Below are positions 46,907 through 58,782 of a stretch of DNA of 64,000 nucleotides, in pieces. Source of the stretch: Peribolospora baueri (taxonomy: Eukaryota > Basidiomycota > Peribolosporomycetes > Peribolosporales > Peribolosporaceae); contig JAMDHS010000011.1 of the NCBI GenBank assembly GCA_029717555.1, positions 62,001 to 126,000 of the forward strand, in the 5' to 3' direction. The position numbers were made by a program, and so were the translations under genes. Position 1 is the stretch's first letter. Each line of letters starts with the position of its first letter. The notes below the pieces were generated by a model that saw nothing but the letters and a program-made list of their open reading frames with translations, was not told the DNA's origin and made no database searches.

Positions 46907-49900
46907 TCAGAAAGCCTGCGCAAACCGTGGCACAGCGCTGATTGAAGGCTCAGGCAAAGTTTCATTGAGCGTTTGGTTGGACCGAGATGCAGCGACCCCA
47001 ACGGCAGCAAGAGCAGCCGCGCCAGGAGGCCGCTTCACGGGCCATGAGCCATCTTGGAATTTGACTGATGCGTTACCCGTCTTGGGAGGAGCAGGAGAAG
47101 GAAGGACGTCGGTGCCGTTGTCGTCCTCCCTTCCAGAGTCCCCGTCTGCTGCCACGCGGACACCTGCTCCCATTGGACTTTCCGCATCCGCACCTAACCC
47201 GGCACCCACGCGGATTCCAGCAGATTGCTCCCCACTGTTCCTGTTCCAAGGAGGCTTGATCAGACCTCTGCTGTTCGCGCCCCCAGCCGCAATTTCACCG
47301 CCGACCTGGATGACCCTTGTAACGCTAAAGGTACCCCCACCGCTGCTCTCATCGGAAGAAGAGGGAGGAGAAGCTCCATCGGATGCTGCCCTAAGAGTGC
47401 CAGCTGCGCGCTCCCAACTGCTCTCCTTCCGATCCGCTCCTCCATCCTTCCAAAGATCGCTTTTGCTGCTCAATCTCTCGATGGGCATGCGCATGGCTTC
47501 CGTAAAGTTGTTTGTCTCCGGCATTCTCGTCGTGACTGCGGCCACGGTTATCTCCTCCACTTCGCCTCGCTGCCGCCGCCGAAGACGGGGGTTTTGAATG
47601 TGGAGGGTGCCCTCGAAGGGAAAAGGATGGACTTGGGCGGAGCGGTGGGTAAGATGATGGCGATCCTTGTAGCCGCCTGAGAGGTGGATGCCGACGTCGG
47701 CGTCCCGTCTCCCCATCGATCGTCCCCTATCTCGTTCCCACTACTGCTCTCGCTCCGATCGCCTTTCGACGTCCCGCTGGCTTTAGCATTTCGTCCGTCG
47801 CCGGCCATGTCGAATGCTGTCCCGCTCCCTTCCGTTCGAACCGGCGATGCAGGCGGCGATGCTGGATGCTCTCGCCCCGCGCCGAGCCCGACGCCGATCC
47901 GACTCCTGGCAGCGTTCGTGACCGCCTCCACTTTGTCCGCAATGGAAGATCGCGTGGTCGGCCCGAGTTCCTCCACGTCGCCATCGCCGGGATCACTCGG
48001 TGTTTGACTAATAATCACGTCCGAACGCAACTTGTCTCGCGCGGGCATCGACACAACCACGATTGGCGCAGGCGCCAGCACCGTCCTTCCTGAAAGGCTG
48101 ACCATCATTCGTCGCGGCTCGGTCGATGCGTTTCGCGCGGTGGACGGGACGACCGTCTGAGACTGGCGTGAGACAGCTGATGGCCTGCTCGGGGCAGAAT
48201 CGGAGGTAGGTGGAAAATTCTCCGAGGTCGCGAAGCGGTGAAGAGAGGAGCGGGGAAGGAAATGCATTGGAACGATAGGCGTGACGGTGTGGTTGAAGTA
48301 GACTTTCAGCGCGCATATGTGGGACCAACAGGGGCTCATGTCAGACGGGCCTCCAACGCCGTTGTCAGACAGGATGGATTGAAGCGCAGGAAGAAGACTC
48401 ACTAAGGACAATCACGACGGCCAGTCCCTGAGGAACGAACCAGGTAAAAAGCGAGCCCTTGCCAATGTCCGCAGGAAAGCTGACACCGAGCAAGGCCAGC
48501 AGGCTCGAAGCGCGCAACACGGAGAGGTTGTGCTCCGCTCGGATGGTCCTCGCTGACCGCGACGTCCACGTCCACGCAGAGGCGGCGCGAGCCGATGCTC
48601 CTCCTTTCACCTCCGTCTCCATCGCCGTGGAGGTACCGCGAAGGCAGTCCATGAGAGGAACCGACGCCGTTGGCCAGAGCACGCCCCACGCGCAGGCGGA
48701 CCAGCTCCGAGCGTCCTTCCTTGCCCTCGCCGTGCCCTTCTCATCAGAAACTCCATTCGGCATCTGCATCCTCTTAGCCTTGTTGCTCGCCCTCCACCTG
48801 ATGATCAACCTGCCGAGAAGGTACAGCGCGAGCGCCACATCCAGTGCGGAGGTGATGGCGTTGGAAAGTACAGGCCGTCTCTGCAAGCACAGCGAAGGCG
48901 TATCGGAAGGAAAAGCCACATTGGGAGAGCTTGAGCAAGAAGGGGAGGAAGAAGAGGAAGTGGCAGCGGAAGAGGCGGAAAAGGAGGACAGAGCGGCGGA
49001 GATGTTGAAAGAGGAGGGCTGGTAGATGGTCGCCGAGAGAAGACTTCCGAGGGGAACTATAACCCCTACCGACGTTGCTGCTACAACAACTGTCAGGGCT
49101 GTGCAGTGCCATTCATCATGGTGCGGAACAAAGCTGCGAGTGAGCAGATAGCGCAAACACTATCCAAATCATATCCCCTTTCTTGGAGTGCAAAACTAGA
49201 TTGGGAATAGCAGGAAAGGACAACGATCACAACGTACAACCTCTCACCTAGTCGAACTGCAACGGCGGTCAAAGTGAGCCAGAGCTCCCATCGTTTCCCT
49301 CCGAGCTGCTGAAGCTCGAAAACAAGCTTGAGCGCCGCGGATATGCGAAGTAGCGAGTTTGCAATCGTCATCCAGGCCGTCAGAAAGGCTGTAAATCAGC
49401 GAAAGCAGACAGGGAACGACATCATCAGCCTCGGTCCTCTGGGCTTGAGTTATCGTCGCCTAGAAGTGCTCCATCGATCTGCCGACCTGCCACACCCCGG
49501 CAATTCTGGAGAACATTCCCCAAACCGGACTCACCACACCCCGCAAACCCAGTAGGATTGTAAGCGAGCAACGTGCCAAAGCTGGCCACAGCAAACGCGA
49601 ACGCGGCGAGATCGAGCACGGTCACGACGTGGAAGGGATCGCGCGTTGTCTTGGCGCGCACAAGTGGGATCGACACCATCCCGTACATGACTGAGGAGCC
49701 GATGCTGGAGAGATAGATGGAGCAAAGAGTCGCTTTCTCTGAGCTTCCTACAAGGCCCGCATCCCTTTGAAGCGGCCGTGCAAAGGATGGCCCATCGACA
49801 TCGTCATCGTCCGTAGGCGATCGCTGAAACAAAGAAGTCGATTTGCGGTGGGCATTGCGCTCTAGATTGGCCAAGGCGAGCTGAAGCTCTCTTGTGCGCG

Positions 49901-50660
49901 CGCCAGGCGTGCGCTGGTCGTCTTCGTCGTCATCGTCCTCCACGCTCTCGTCGTGGCCTTGTCCCTCTCTGCCGCTCTTTCGCATCCCTCGGCCGAGGAG
50001 GGCATGCGAGGTGCGCTCGGAGAGTTGCTTTTGTTCCTCCTCTATGCCCGCGTCAGCGCCGGTGGGCGGAGCGTTGACGCGCCTCCAGCTCTTGAGCATG
50101 TCCGTATCCACGCTCGACCGCTGGACCGTCTCACCACTCCTACCGTCGCCACTTGCGGCGGATGTCTTGAACCGTAAACGCGACGCACTGGCGAGGTTCT
50201 TCATGCTCCGCCCCAGGCTCCGCAACGTCTGTCCCGTAGGCGCACGCTCAAGATCCATATCCACGTATCCGCCGTCGACGAGATCGAACCGCCGGCCACT
50301 ATCATGCACGACACCTTGGCCGTCCGGGAACAGCTCGCTGACAGTCCTCTGACTGGACCGGATCCAAGTCGGCTTCAAACCCCTTCCCCCGCTCCCCCCG
50401 TAGCCGTCATCGACGGCACGAGTGCTGCTATTTGAAAGCGCAGAGCGAAAGGACGAGGAGGAATGGACCGATCCAAGAAGAAGAGTATACACCGTACGGT
50501 CGAGGGCGCAAAAGGCGACAAGTCCGAGGACAAAAGCGGAGAAAACGGCGAAATCGGGGTGACGGAAGAAGGAGTCGCCAAAGTTGTGAGGGTCTTCGAT
50601 TATCTGGGAGGCGCAAGCGGAGGCTGCAGCAAGAGTGGCCGAGGTTGCGGACATGCGCAT
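46907..50660 (-). CDS. Multi-pass membrane protein of unknown function
   Basis: Predicted exons 50660-49535, 49388-49248, 49098-48403, 48302-47745 and 47676-46907 give 1096 aa. About eight hydrophobic segments are visible. The first is at residues 37-64, followed by a loop of about 245 charged, disordered residues. Two more lie at about 313-334 and 343-367, then others at about 376-400 and 424-447, with further ones in exon 3 before L-F-T-W-F-V-P-Q-G-L-A-V-V-I-V-L. The C-terminal 420 residues are Ser/Gly-rich and probably cytoplasmic. The last intron (47744-47677) was chosen because it joins the frames in phase, and it is the weakest call. I do not recognise the family; a fungal-specific receptor-like or transporter-like protein is possible. 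Confidence 0.6.
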
Positions 50661-52533
50661 AGTTGCCTTTCCAGGTATTACCTTGCCGAGAGAGTGTGTG
50701 GGACGTGCGCACCGGGACGCCGCCCAAAAAACAGTGACCAAGCTGGCGGAGCAAGGAGCTTGGTCGAGAGCGTACGATGCTGACAGTTTGCGGCGGGGTT
50801 CGTGGTCGATGTTCGACACGACACCGCGGGCGAATGCGAGCCTGCTCGCTGTCACGAAGTGTCAAACAGAAGAGAACTTGCGTCTGCAGACTTGTAAATC
50901 CAAGAGAGCGTGGTGAACAAAGCCAAGCGAGGGCAGAAAGGAAAGAAGGAGAGGTAAACAAAAAAGGAGAAGGGAAAGAAGGAGGGAGGTCTGGACAGTG
51001 GAAGAGGCGGAACAACGGACGGCTCGCAACGGGATGGTGATGGAAGGAAAAGGAAGGGACTGGAGGGGTACCCGTTGAAAATGTCAGCGTGTAGATAAAT
51101 GTACGGCGTTCACGACAAGGAAGTGTCTCGAAAGACGCTCAACTCTGCGGCGACGAGGTCGACGTCTTGTTCAAAAATCGCGTACCCAAGTTGACGTGGG
51201 ATCAGCCCAACGGGGCAGGCCCATGAGTTCCTGAGGCAGGTACATCTCGGTGCAGGAGGTGAGGCTGAGCGAACGATAAGTAGTGTAACTGAGTTAGTTC
51301 AAGTACGTGGGCGGAATCTCATCTCTGCCATTTGGAGCGAGAGTAATGATGAGCAAGAGAATGGGAACACGACGTGAGTGAATAATTGAAAGTGGTCGAA
51401 TGGAGACGGCGACCGACGCACTTCGATCGCCTTGACGACGCGCGCAGTCGCGTAGATCGATCAGGTTGGCCAAGGTGGCTCTTATTCTTGTCAGAGCGCA
51501 CGTCGGACATCAGTTGGCCCACACACATGAATGGGACAACGATGATTGATTCCTCTCTGTCCTGACGACAAACGGGCGTCTGCTGACTCTTAAGCGCACC
51601 TCCGCTCGGCCGCCAAGGCTTCTCCAGTGTGGACATCATATGATTCTGCTCTTTATGCTAGCCCCTTCGCGTGATGGCTGCAATCGACCGAGAGCAAAGA
51701 CAAGGGCACATGGATGTCGATCAGAAATTTCGGCCTGGGTTCAGGGCAACGACGAAGAGGTACAACGTGAAGGTGGATATCAGCGATGTCCTCGACACTC
51801 GACGAAATGGTCTTCAGCTTCAAGGCCCGTGTCCCTCGATGTGCTCCTCCCTCCGCTGGCATCCGACGGCCGCCCCATTTGCTCCCAAGCCGTATTCCAT
51901 GTCAACCAATCTACGTGCTGGATGGCTACGCAATCAGGAGCCCGGCCGTGGAGACGCCTGCGAGGTCAGAAAATGAGGTGCTGCAAACTGACGTCGACGT
52001 CGTTCGTCGACCGGCTGACGGCACGAGGGAGGGATGAGCAAGCGCGTGCACGTGACTTTTTCGTGCTCGACGCGTCCGCGCGCCCGACAACGGACTGCCA
52101 GGGGACATGGCTGGATATGGATGATATGGACGCCCCGTCCCGGCCGGAGGCTTATGACCCTGGACGAGAACAATCAACGTACGTGCTTGAACATGGTTCC
52201 ATGCGGTGAGTGGTCGTATGTGTTTGTGACAGCGGCTCGACAGGCTTGACAGTGGGCGGCCGGAAGAAATAGCGGTGGGCGTCGCTGAAGGGAGGTGCAG
52301 ACATGATCTACGTGTAAAACTTGACACACCATGGCGCCGGTCCCGTCACCTTGCCCACTCGACTTAGGCACCACCAGCCGGCTTGTCTATACTCCACATA
52401 ATATCTAGACGTCCGTGCGGTTGCTGATACGCATGGACTCTTGTCCTTCCTCTCTGCCCGGCTGTCATCCAGTTTCGTGTAGCGCGGCATCACCGGCACC
52501 TTTCTCTTCTCTTTGATCGGCTCTCACATCACG
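50661..52533. other. 1.9-kb divergent intergenic region
   Basis: Lies between the divergent starts of the membrane protein and the kinesin. Several short frames occur around 51640-52210 (+) and 51930-52330 (-), but none shows a domain or splice structure I can support. It is long for this window and may hide a small lineage-specific gene or non-coding RNA. Confidence 0.35.
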
Positions 52534-55500
52534 ATGGCCTCCCTTTTCGATCCCGCCCCGCCACCCAAAACTCGCGCCCGGGCCGATCCGGACTCTAGGA
52601 CGCTCATGTCCCCCACCTTCTCTTCCCCACCTCCCCGTTCGCCTTCTTCGAGCCGACTTCCCAACACCCGCACCACCAGCTCCCCGTCGTCCCCAAAGAG
52701 GCAAGCTGGCGGCACGCCAATTGCCGCTAGGACCAGGTCTCGCACCATCACCAGCTCAAGTAGCCGCACAAACGGCATGGACGAGGACACCGCAACCCCC
52801 TTCGACACGTCGCAGCAACACCATGCGTTGAGGTTGCTCTCCGGCAAGGAGAGAATTCCTTTCACACCCACGCGAGGGAACAGTCTCCGGCGACAGCGGA
52901 GTCCCACGTACCCTGGGCCTGGCGGCAGTCGGAAGAAGGTGTTGCTGGACCAAACTGGCCACACAGACGGCGGCGCTGATGACGATGATGGTGCGCTCAC
53001 GGTAGGGACAAAAGACGGCATTCTTCGGGAGAGCAGAAAGGAGAACACCAGCCCACCCCAGCGCACCGCCGTGCCTTCTTCCAAACCCAAGTCCACCCTT
53101 TACAAACCTGGTCAACAGTCCAGCGTGCAGGCGCAGCCGCACCGGCCGATGAAGACGGCAGCAACGCGTTTTTTGGCCGAGAACATGGGCCCGTCTAACT
53201 CGCGTGGCATTTCCGGGTCCAGTGCGACGCCGAGTGGGGCGGGAATCACGACTCAAGGAGCTGCGGGCGGCCGTTTCTCGCCTTCTCCATCATTCTACGC
53301 CTTCTCCCGTCCTGGCTCCCCGAATCCTAACGGCGGCTCTTCTTCCACCCCCACCACACCCGTGATCCGCGCTCGCGTCACCCAAGACGTGCGCTCGAGG
53401 CTCGCCAACTCCTCCGCATCTTCCACGCCTCGTGGAACAGGTGCCGGAGCAGCACGCTGGGCGTCCGACGTGACAGGACTTCAAAACGCCGAAGAGGTCA
53501 TAGTCAATGCCGATTCGCAGGCTTGTGGGTGGGAAGGAGTAGGAGACGAGAGTATGGAGAGTTCCGCGAGCGCGGTTGGTACGGTTCCCGAGGCGGGTAC
53601 GACTATGGGGAAGGGCAAGGAAAGCGTCTTTGTTTGTGTGCGGTGAGTGGGGCATCCCCTCTTCCCTTTGCTTATTTTTCCCTTTCGTGCGTCTATGAGC
53701 GTGCAGCGGCCGAAGGTTTGCTCACCTTGGCTCTATACATTGCCTTCATCTCTTCAGCATTCGACCACCACGGCAGGACGAGAGAGACGCATGGAAGGTC
53801 GCATCCTCTGGCGCGCTAAAGCTGAAGGACGAGTACCGAGCCATGGCCAGTGAGAGCTTAAACAGAGAGATCCAATTCGGTAAGTTCTCTCTTCCCTTTG
53901 ATTTCACATAGTGTCCGAGGTCCAGTTGTTTTTTTGTGGCTGATGTTTCTTTGTCTTTCGAACTTTACCAACTTCAAGACTCGATTTTGAAAGAAGTGAC
54001 GAACAAGGACGTTTACAAGGCCGCTGCGAGGGATCTGGTGCGCAGCTGCATGGAAGGATATGACGCTGTCGTCTTTGCATACGGGTAAGCTCCCAGCGTG
54101 TTTCCTTCTCGCTCATCATGTTCTGCCCAGCGTATACTTTTGCATCATCTCGGGCAACCTGCCCATTCCCACCGTTTTCTTTACCGCCAGCCAAACCGCT
54201 TCGGGCAAGACCTTCACTCTCTCAGGCCACCCGTCCGACAAAGGAATCATCTCACGCTCTGTCGCCGACATCTTCTTCTATATTCGCCGCCATCCTGACC
54301 GAGAATTCCTTCTGCGGGCTAGCTATTTGGAAATCTATAACGAGGTGCTCAGGGATTTGCTCGATCCGGCCGGTCAGCCCAGACTTGGGGAGGACCGAGG
54401 CGTGAGTAGCTCGCTGAGAGTGGAAACGACCACATGTGGTTCTCTCCCTTCCTATATTTTGCTCGTTTCGCCGTCGCGCTCACACGACGCTCAACTTCTT
54501 GTCTCCCACCCTCCCAGCAGTCATCCAATGGCGTCTTCGTCCATCCCCTTCGCGAGGAACTCGTAACCTCACCCCAGCAGATTGAGGAGCTTTTGGCCCG
54601 TGGACAGCAGAATCGAGCCGTCGGACAGACGGACTGGAACGAGAGATCTAGCAGGAGCCACGCTTGTTTACAGATTGTGAGTTCCTCGCGATCCTTTATG
54701 CTCTTACTGATGCATAAGCATTGCATTTTGACGTTTAGACGTGCCTGACCTTACGCATTCGTCTGACTGCCCCCACTGCACCGAGCAGGTTATCGAATCT
54801 CGTGCCCGAGTCTCCACTATGGAATCTGAATCAGAGGCGTTCCTACAGCCTCGGACGCCGGGCAAAGCCCGTCTGACAAGCAAGGGCGGGCCGGTGAGGG
54901 TCAGCCAGCTGAGTCTGATTGACCTTGCGGGGAGCGAAAAGTACACGGGTCAGGCAGATCGGAGGGCAGAGGGTGCTCATATCAACAAAAGGTGCGTGTT
55001 TGCGAACTCCTGAGTGACAGTAACTGCGAGACCATAGTGTAGGAACGGGGCGAGGAGATGCCGAGTCCATCGACACTGACTTGTGTTTCCTGTTCTGGCT
55101 CTTGGGGCTTCAGCTTGCTAACTCTTGGCACGGTCATCGCGAGCTTGTCTGATGACAAAAGGAAAGAGTGGGTACACCTCGCCTCAAGAGCTGTAGGGAG
55201 GACTAGCGAGACTATCGACTGATTGGCTGACGACCTCTCCTCCGAACCTTATAACTGAATTCCAAATTACAGCGGCGCGCACATCCCCTTCAGAGACTCG
55301 AAGCTCACTAGACTCCTTCAGAACTCGCTTTCGGGCAACGCGCGGATTAGCGTGATCTGCACGCTTTCCCCCTCGCCCGCTATGTTGGCCGAATCCGCAT
55401 CCACGCTGCTTTTTGCGCAACGCGCAAAGAAGGTATCCGTTGAGGCTAGTAGGAACGAGGTGGAAGACGAGAAAGCGGTGATATGGCGATATCAGAAGGA

Positions 55501-56759
55501 GATCGAGGAGCTCAAGAGACAGGTCGGCGTGCTGAAGTCGGAGGGTGACAGGACGCCGGTGGCGAGCCCTACGAAAAGGTCATCGGAGAGCGAGGTCGCC
55601 AAACAGGAGATCCAACAAAGGCTGCAGTTGCTCGAAAAAGTTATTCTCAGTAGCGCCACGGTGGACGAGGAGGAGAGCGGCGAGGTGCGTCTCTTTCGTC
55701 TCCTTCTGGGATTCACGACGAGAGCGAAACTGACCCGTGCTTTGTATGTTGTCCGTTTCTCAGACGCTCCCGCCCCGACCGGTCAGCCCGGCCAAAGATG
55801 AAGGGTTCAGCTTCAACGACCCTCCTCTTGTGGTGAGTTAACTCGCTACGTTGGCCTGCATTGCTTATTGCTCATGGCCTTGTCATTGACGGTATGCGAA
55901 ACGGTATTTCTGTAGCTTCAACAAAAGCTTTACCTGGCGGAACAGCGAATATCGGCTCTTAGGGCCGAGCTCTCTCTCCGTCCCTCCGTGCCAGCTGATG
56001 CCTCTCCCTCTTCCAAAGACGCGCACATCCTCCAACTTGAGCGGGAGATGCGAGAGCTGCAAGTTGTGGTGGAAGGGCAGGAGGCGGGCTTGGCAGAGGC
56101 GCCAAGGAAAATTAGGGAGGACGTGGAGGTGGAGTGGAAAGGAAAATTGGAGGAGGAGATCAAAAGGAGGGAGGAGGCTGAAGCTTTCGCCAAGGAGCAG
56201 ACCAGGGAGCTTGTCAGGCTGAAGGAAATGCTTTTGAGGTTGGAAAAGGTGAGTGACCTGCTCATGTGAATAGGCTCGCTAACAGCAAGCCCTTTGCTGA
56301 CAAGACTTCTGTGCTCGCCATCCGTAGGACAATCAACAACTGAAATTGCTTGCTTGCCAGCAGACCTCTGCAATGGTCGCATCTCTATTCGGCGACGGCC
56401 GCAATCCGTCCGGCTCGGAATCCGCGAACCTCCCTGTCGTCCATCATCAGCCCCATCCCGCCACCTGCTCCCCCAGCCTCCAATCTTCAGCTTTCCCCGC
56501 CTCGCGTTCCCCGCTACTGGGGACTGGTTCAAGCAAACTTCCTGTCACAGTCGGAGGAAGTGGTAAAGCTCTTAGGACCATGATCCCTGGCCCAGGCCAC
56601 AGAAAGCCTCGCCGATCGGTCTCGACGGACCAGATTGCGCTTCTGAGAGCCAAGCACGAGAAGCAGAGACGTGGTGGGGAGGAGCTTTGGCGGACTGAGG
56701 TGAACGAGGAGGGCAGAAGGGAGGGACCAGAGGGGGAAGGAGAGCAGGAGATGTGGTGA
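52534..56759 (+). CDS. Kinesin motor, kinesin-7 (CENP-E/Kip2-like) type
   Basis: Eleven exons (52534-53642, 53758-53879, 53979-54084, 54191-54401, 54521-54676, 54789-54991, 55114-55167, 55273-55684, 55764-55832, 55916-56248, 56328-56759) give 1068 aa. A Ser/Pro/Thr-rich, basic N-terminus of about 360 residues precedes the motor, which opens at V-F-V-C-V-R-I-R-P-P. The P-loop G-Q-T-A-S-G-K-T is at 446-453, switch I N-E-R-S-S-R-S-H at 556-563 and switch II D-L-A-G-S-E at 613-618. The H-I-P-F-R-D-S-K-L-T-R-L-L segment follows and the motor ends near F-A-Q-R-A-K-K-V. Coiled-coil-like Glu/Lys/Leu segments (about 700-900) suggest dimerisation. An N-terminal extension before a central motor fits fungal Kip2/Tea2 kinesins, which carry cargo to microtubule plus ends. 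The subfamily assignment is inferred. Confidence 0.9.
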
Positions 56760-57267
56760 TGCTGGCAGAGGCGAAGCAGGTGAATGAAGGAACGGAACCG
56801 CCCGTCCAATCTTGGCTTGCATCCCGGACATAATTCGATTCGAGAGACTCTATCCCTTCTCTTCTTTTCTCTTTTCCCATACCCAATCCATTTTGTAACG
56901 CCTATCCTTCCATACTTCATATGGTTCCTCGTCTCCTGTCGCAGCTACCTTTCATAAAGCCGCACTGATGCTTAACTTTGACTCCATTCCATCCAACTTC
57001 CATGCCGAAGGGCCACCTATCGCACACGAGGTACACGGAGAAATCTCGCCTCTATTTTTTTCGGATGCCGTGCTGCACCTTGGGGCCCCACCTGAACAAC
57101 AGAGACAGACGAGGCAAGACCGAAGCGAGAATGAAAGGTGTGGTACGATGGTTAGTGAACGAGAAAACCTCTTCGAGCATAGATGGCTTCAAGCTGGAGT
57201 GAACTAAAGGAGCAGACAAGCTGGCCAACTAGCACGGCAGGAGTCGCTCTAGAATCCGCTAGAGTAC
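56760..57267. other. Intergenic between convergent kinesin and mS41
   Basis: Holds both 3' flanks. A short plus-strand frame (about 56968-57207) has no recognisable content. Confidence 0.4.
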
Positions 57268-57864
57268 TCACCCTCTGACCTTCTTCTTCGGCTTGAGTTG
57301 CACGGCAAAGTCCTTTGGGTCGAGGCCTTGGCGGTACTTCTCCAAAGACCACAGCAGATACCTCACATTGCCGATCGAGAAGAAATGAATCGAAGGTAAG
57401 CACCAGTGGACAACAGATGGAAAACAAGCCAGACTAATTATCGCAAGCTGATTCTCGCATATCATCCAGCCGAGGGCGACTCACCTCCTATCCTGAATTG
57501 GCAAACCAGCAGCCTTGAGGTCGTCACCCCGAACGGTGAAGAGCGACTCCCAAGACTCAGCCCACGGGGCGGACTCATGCGCCTTCATGTCCCGCCCCCG
57601 GCCAGATATAGCGGAGAGGAAGTCGGAGGGGGTGCTCATGGATCCTGCAGTTATCCAAACGCAGAATTGGTGAGCCGAAAGGGTCGTGAAAAGGTGGAGA
57701 CAAGCAACAGCGGTTCGCTTACCTCGTGGCGGCGGAGGAGCCGGCTGGGCCTTGCCGCCATGCATGCATCGGGCACCCCTGGGATGAACGATCGCCTCAG
57801 CGGCCACCCTTTCCACCCCTTGGACGAAGAGAGAAGAGGACAACGCTCTCCGGGCAGCGAACAT
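57268..57864 (-). CDS. FYV4: Mitochondrial small ribosomal subunit protein mS41 (IGR motif)
   Basis: Exons 57864-57723, 57644-57485 and 57361-57268 give 131 aa, like yeast Fyv4/mS41 (130 aa). The N-terminus M-F-A-A-R-R-A-L-S-S-S-L is a typical mitochondrial presequence. The IGR-type domain follows: D-F-L-S-A-I-S-G-R-G, then W-E-S-L-F, then L-K-A-A-G-L-P, then R-R-Y-L-L-W-S-L-E-K-Y-R-Q-G. The protein belongs to the fungal mitoribosome small subunit in the matrix. Phases close at both introns. Here the motif is I-S-G-R-G rather than the more usual I-G-R. Confidence 0.85.
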
Positions 57865-58782
57865 CTTGCTCGTATTAGATACTCGATGTTTGGAGAGTAA
57901 GAGGAAGGCCTTCGAGGACGATCACAGGTCTTCTTGCTGCGGCAACATGACAGTGGCCTCAGCAATTGACCATCATCATCTTTCCAATCAATGTATCAGG
58001 CTGAAATACGGGCCCTTGTTTGCACCCGACGAGCTTTAAAAGCCATCTTCCGGTACGCCTCTCATTCGGTGCTCGCCCATCAAGAACAGCTCGGGTCTGT
58101 TTTGCGGCACACCGACGGAAGGATATGAGTCAAGTCGGTCGAAGTCTTGGTCATTTGCCCTAACTTCACAACGTAAATATTTTTTCTGTAGGTATTGAAA
58201 CTTTGCAGGTTCGCTCTGAAAGCGAACCTCGTCAACACCTTAACGAATCTCCGCTCTTAAAGATACACTGTAAATTTCCACATCTACGGATTCTTGTTGT
58301 CCTCGCCAACAGCGTCCTCCACGGACAATCGCTGATCGCGTGTGGAAGGACGGGCGTGGGCACTGGATTGATTGGCCCCAAGGCATCTTTGGGTTTGGAA
58401 ATTTCAAGGAGTGGGCTCAACTTCGTTGTCTGGAACGCTCGTCCCACCTTGCACGACGTCCGCCTCTCAGATAGTGACATGCCGACAAAGGACAGGCTTT
58501 ACAGTCCTGGACAATGAGGCCCCAGCCGGATTATTTTGGGTCCCTCCCGTGCCTTGGGCTTCCTGGCTCGCTGGAGCAAGCTCGAGGTGGTCTGCCAGCG
58601 TTTGACCGCTTGCCCATTTGGCGGACGGTGGAAAATTGGCGTGGAGACTGGGGACGAGTGCTACGTCAAAACTGGACCGGGAGGAATAAGGACGGGACAG
58701 AAAAGAAGAAATGAAAAGAGGGACGCGGACATTGACATCGGCGAAGGGCGCCGCGTTCGCATGTCACATGCCCACGGGACCG
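57865..58782. other. Gap upstream of mS41 and downstream of the TatD gene
   Basis: About 900 bp. A plus-strand frame at 58203-58517 (104 codons) gives a hydrophobic/polar alternation but no domain. Nothing else supported. Confidence 0.35.
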
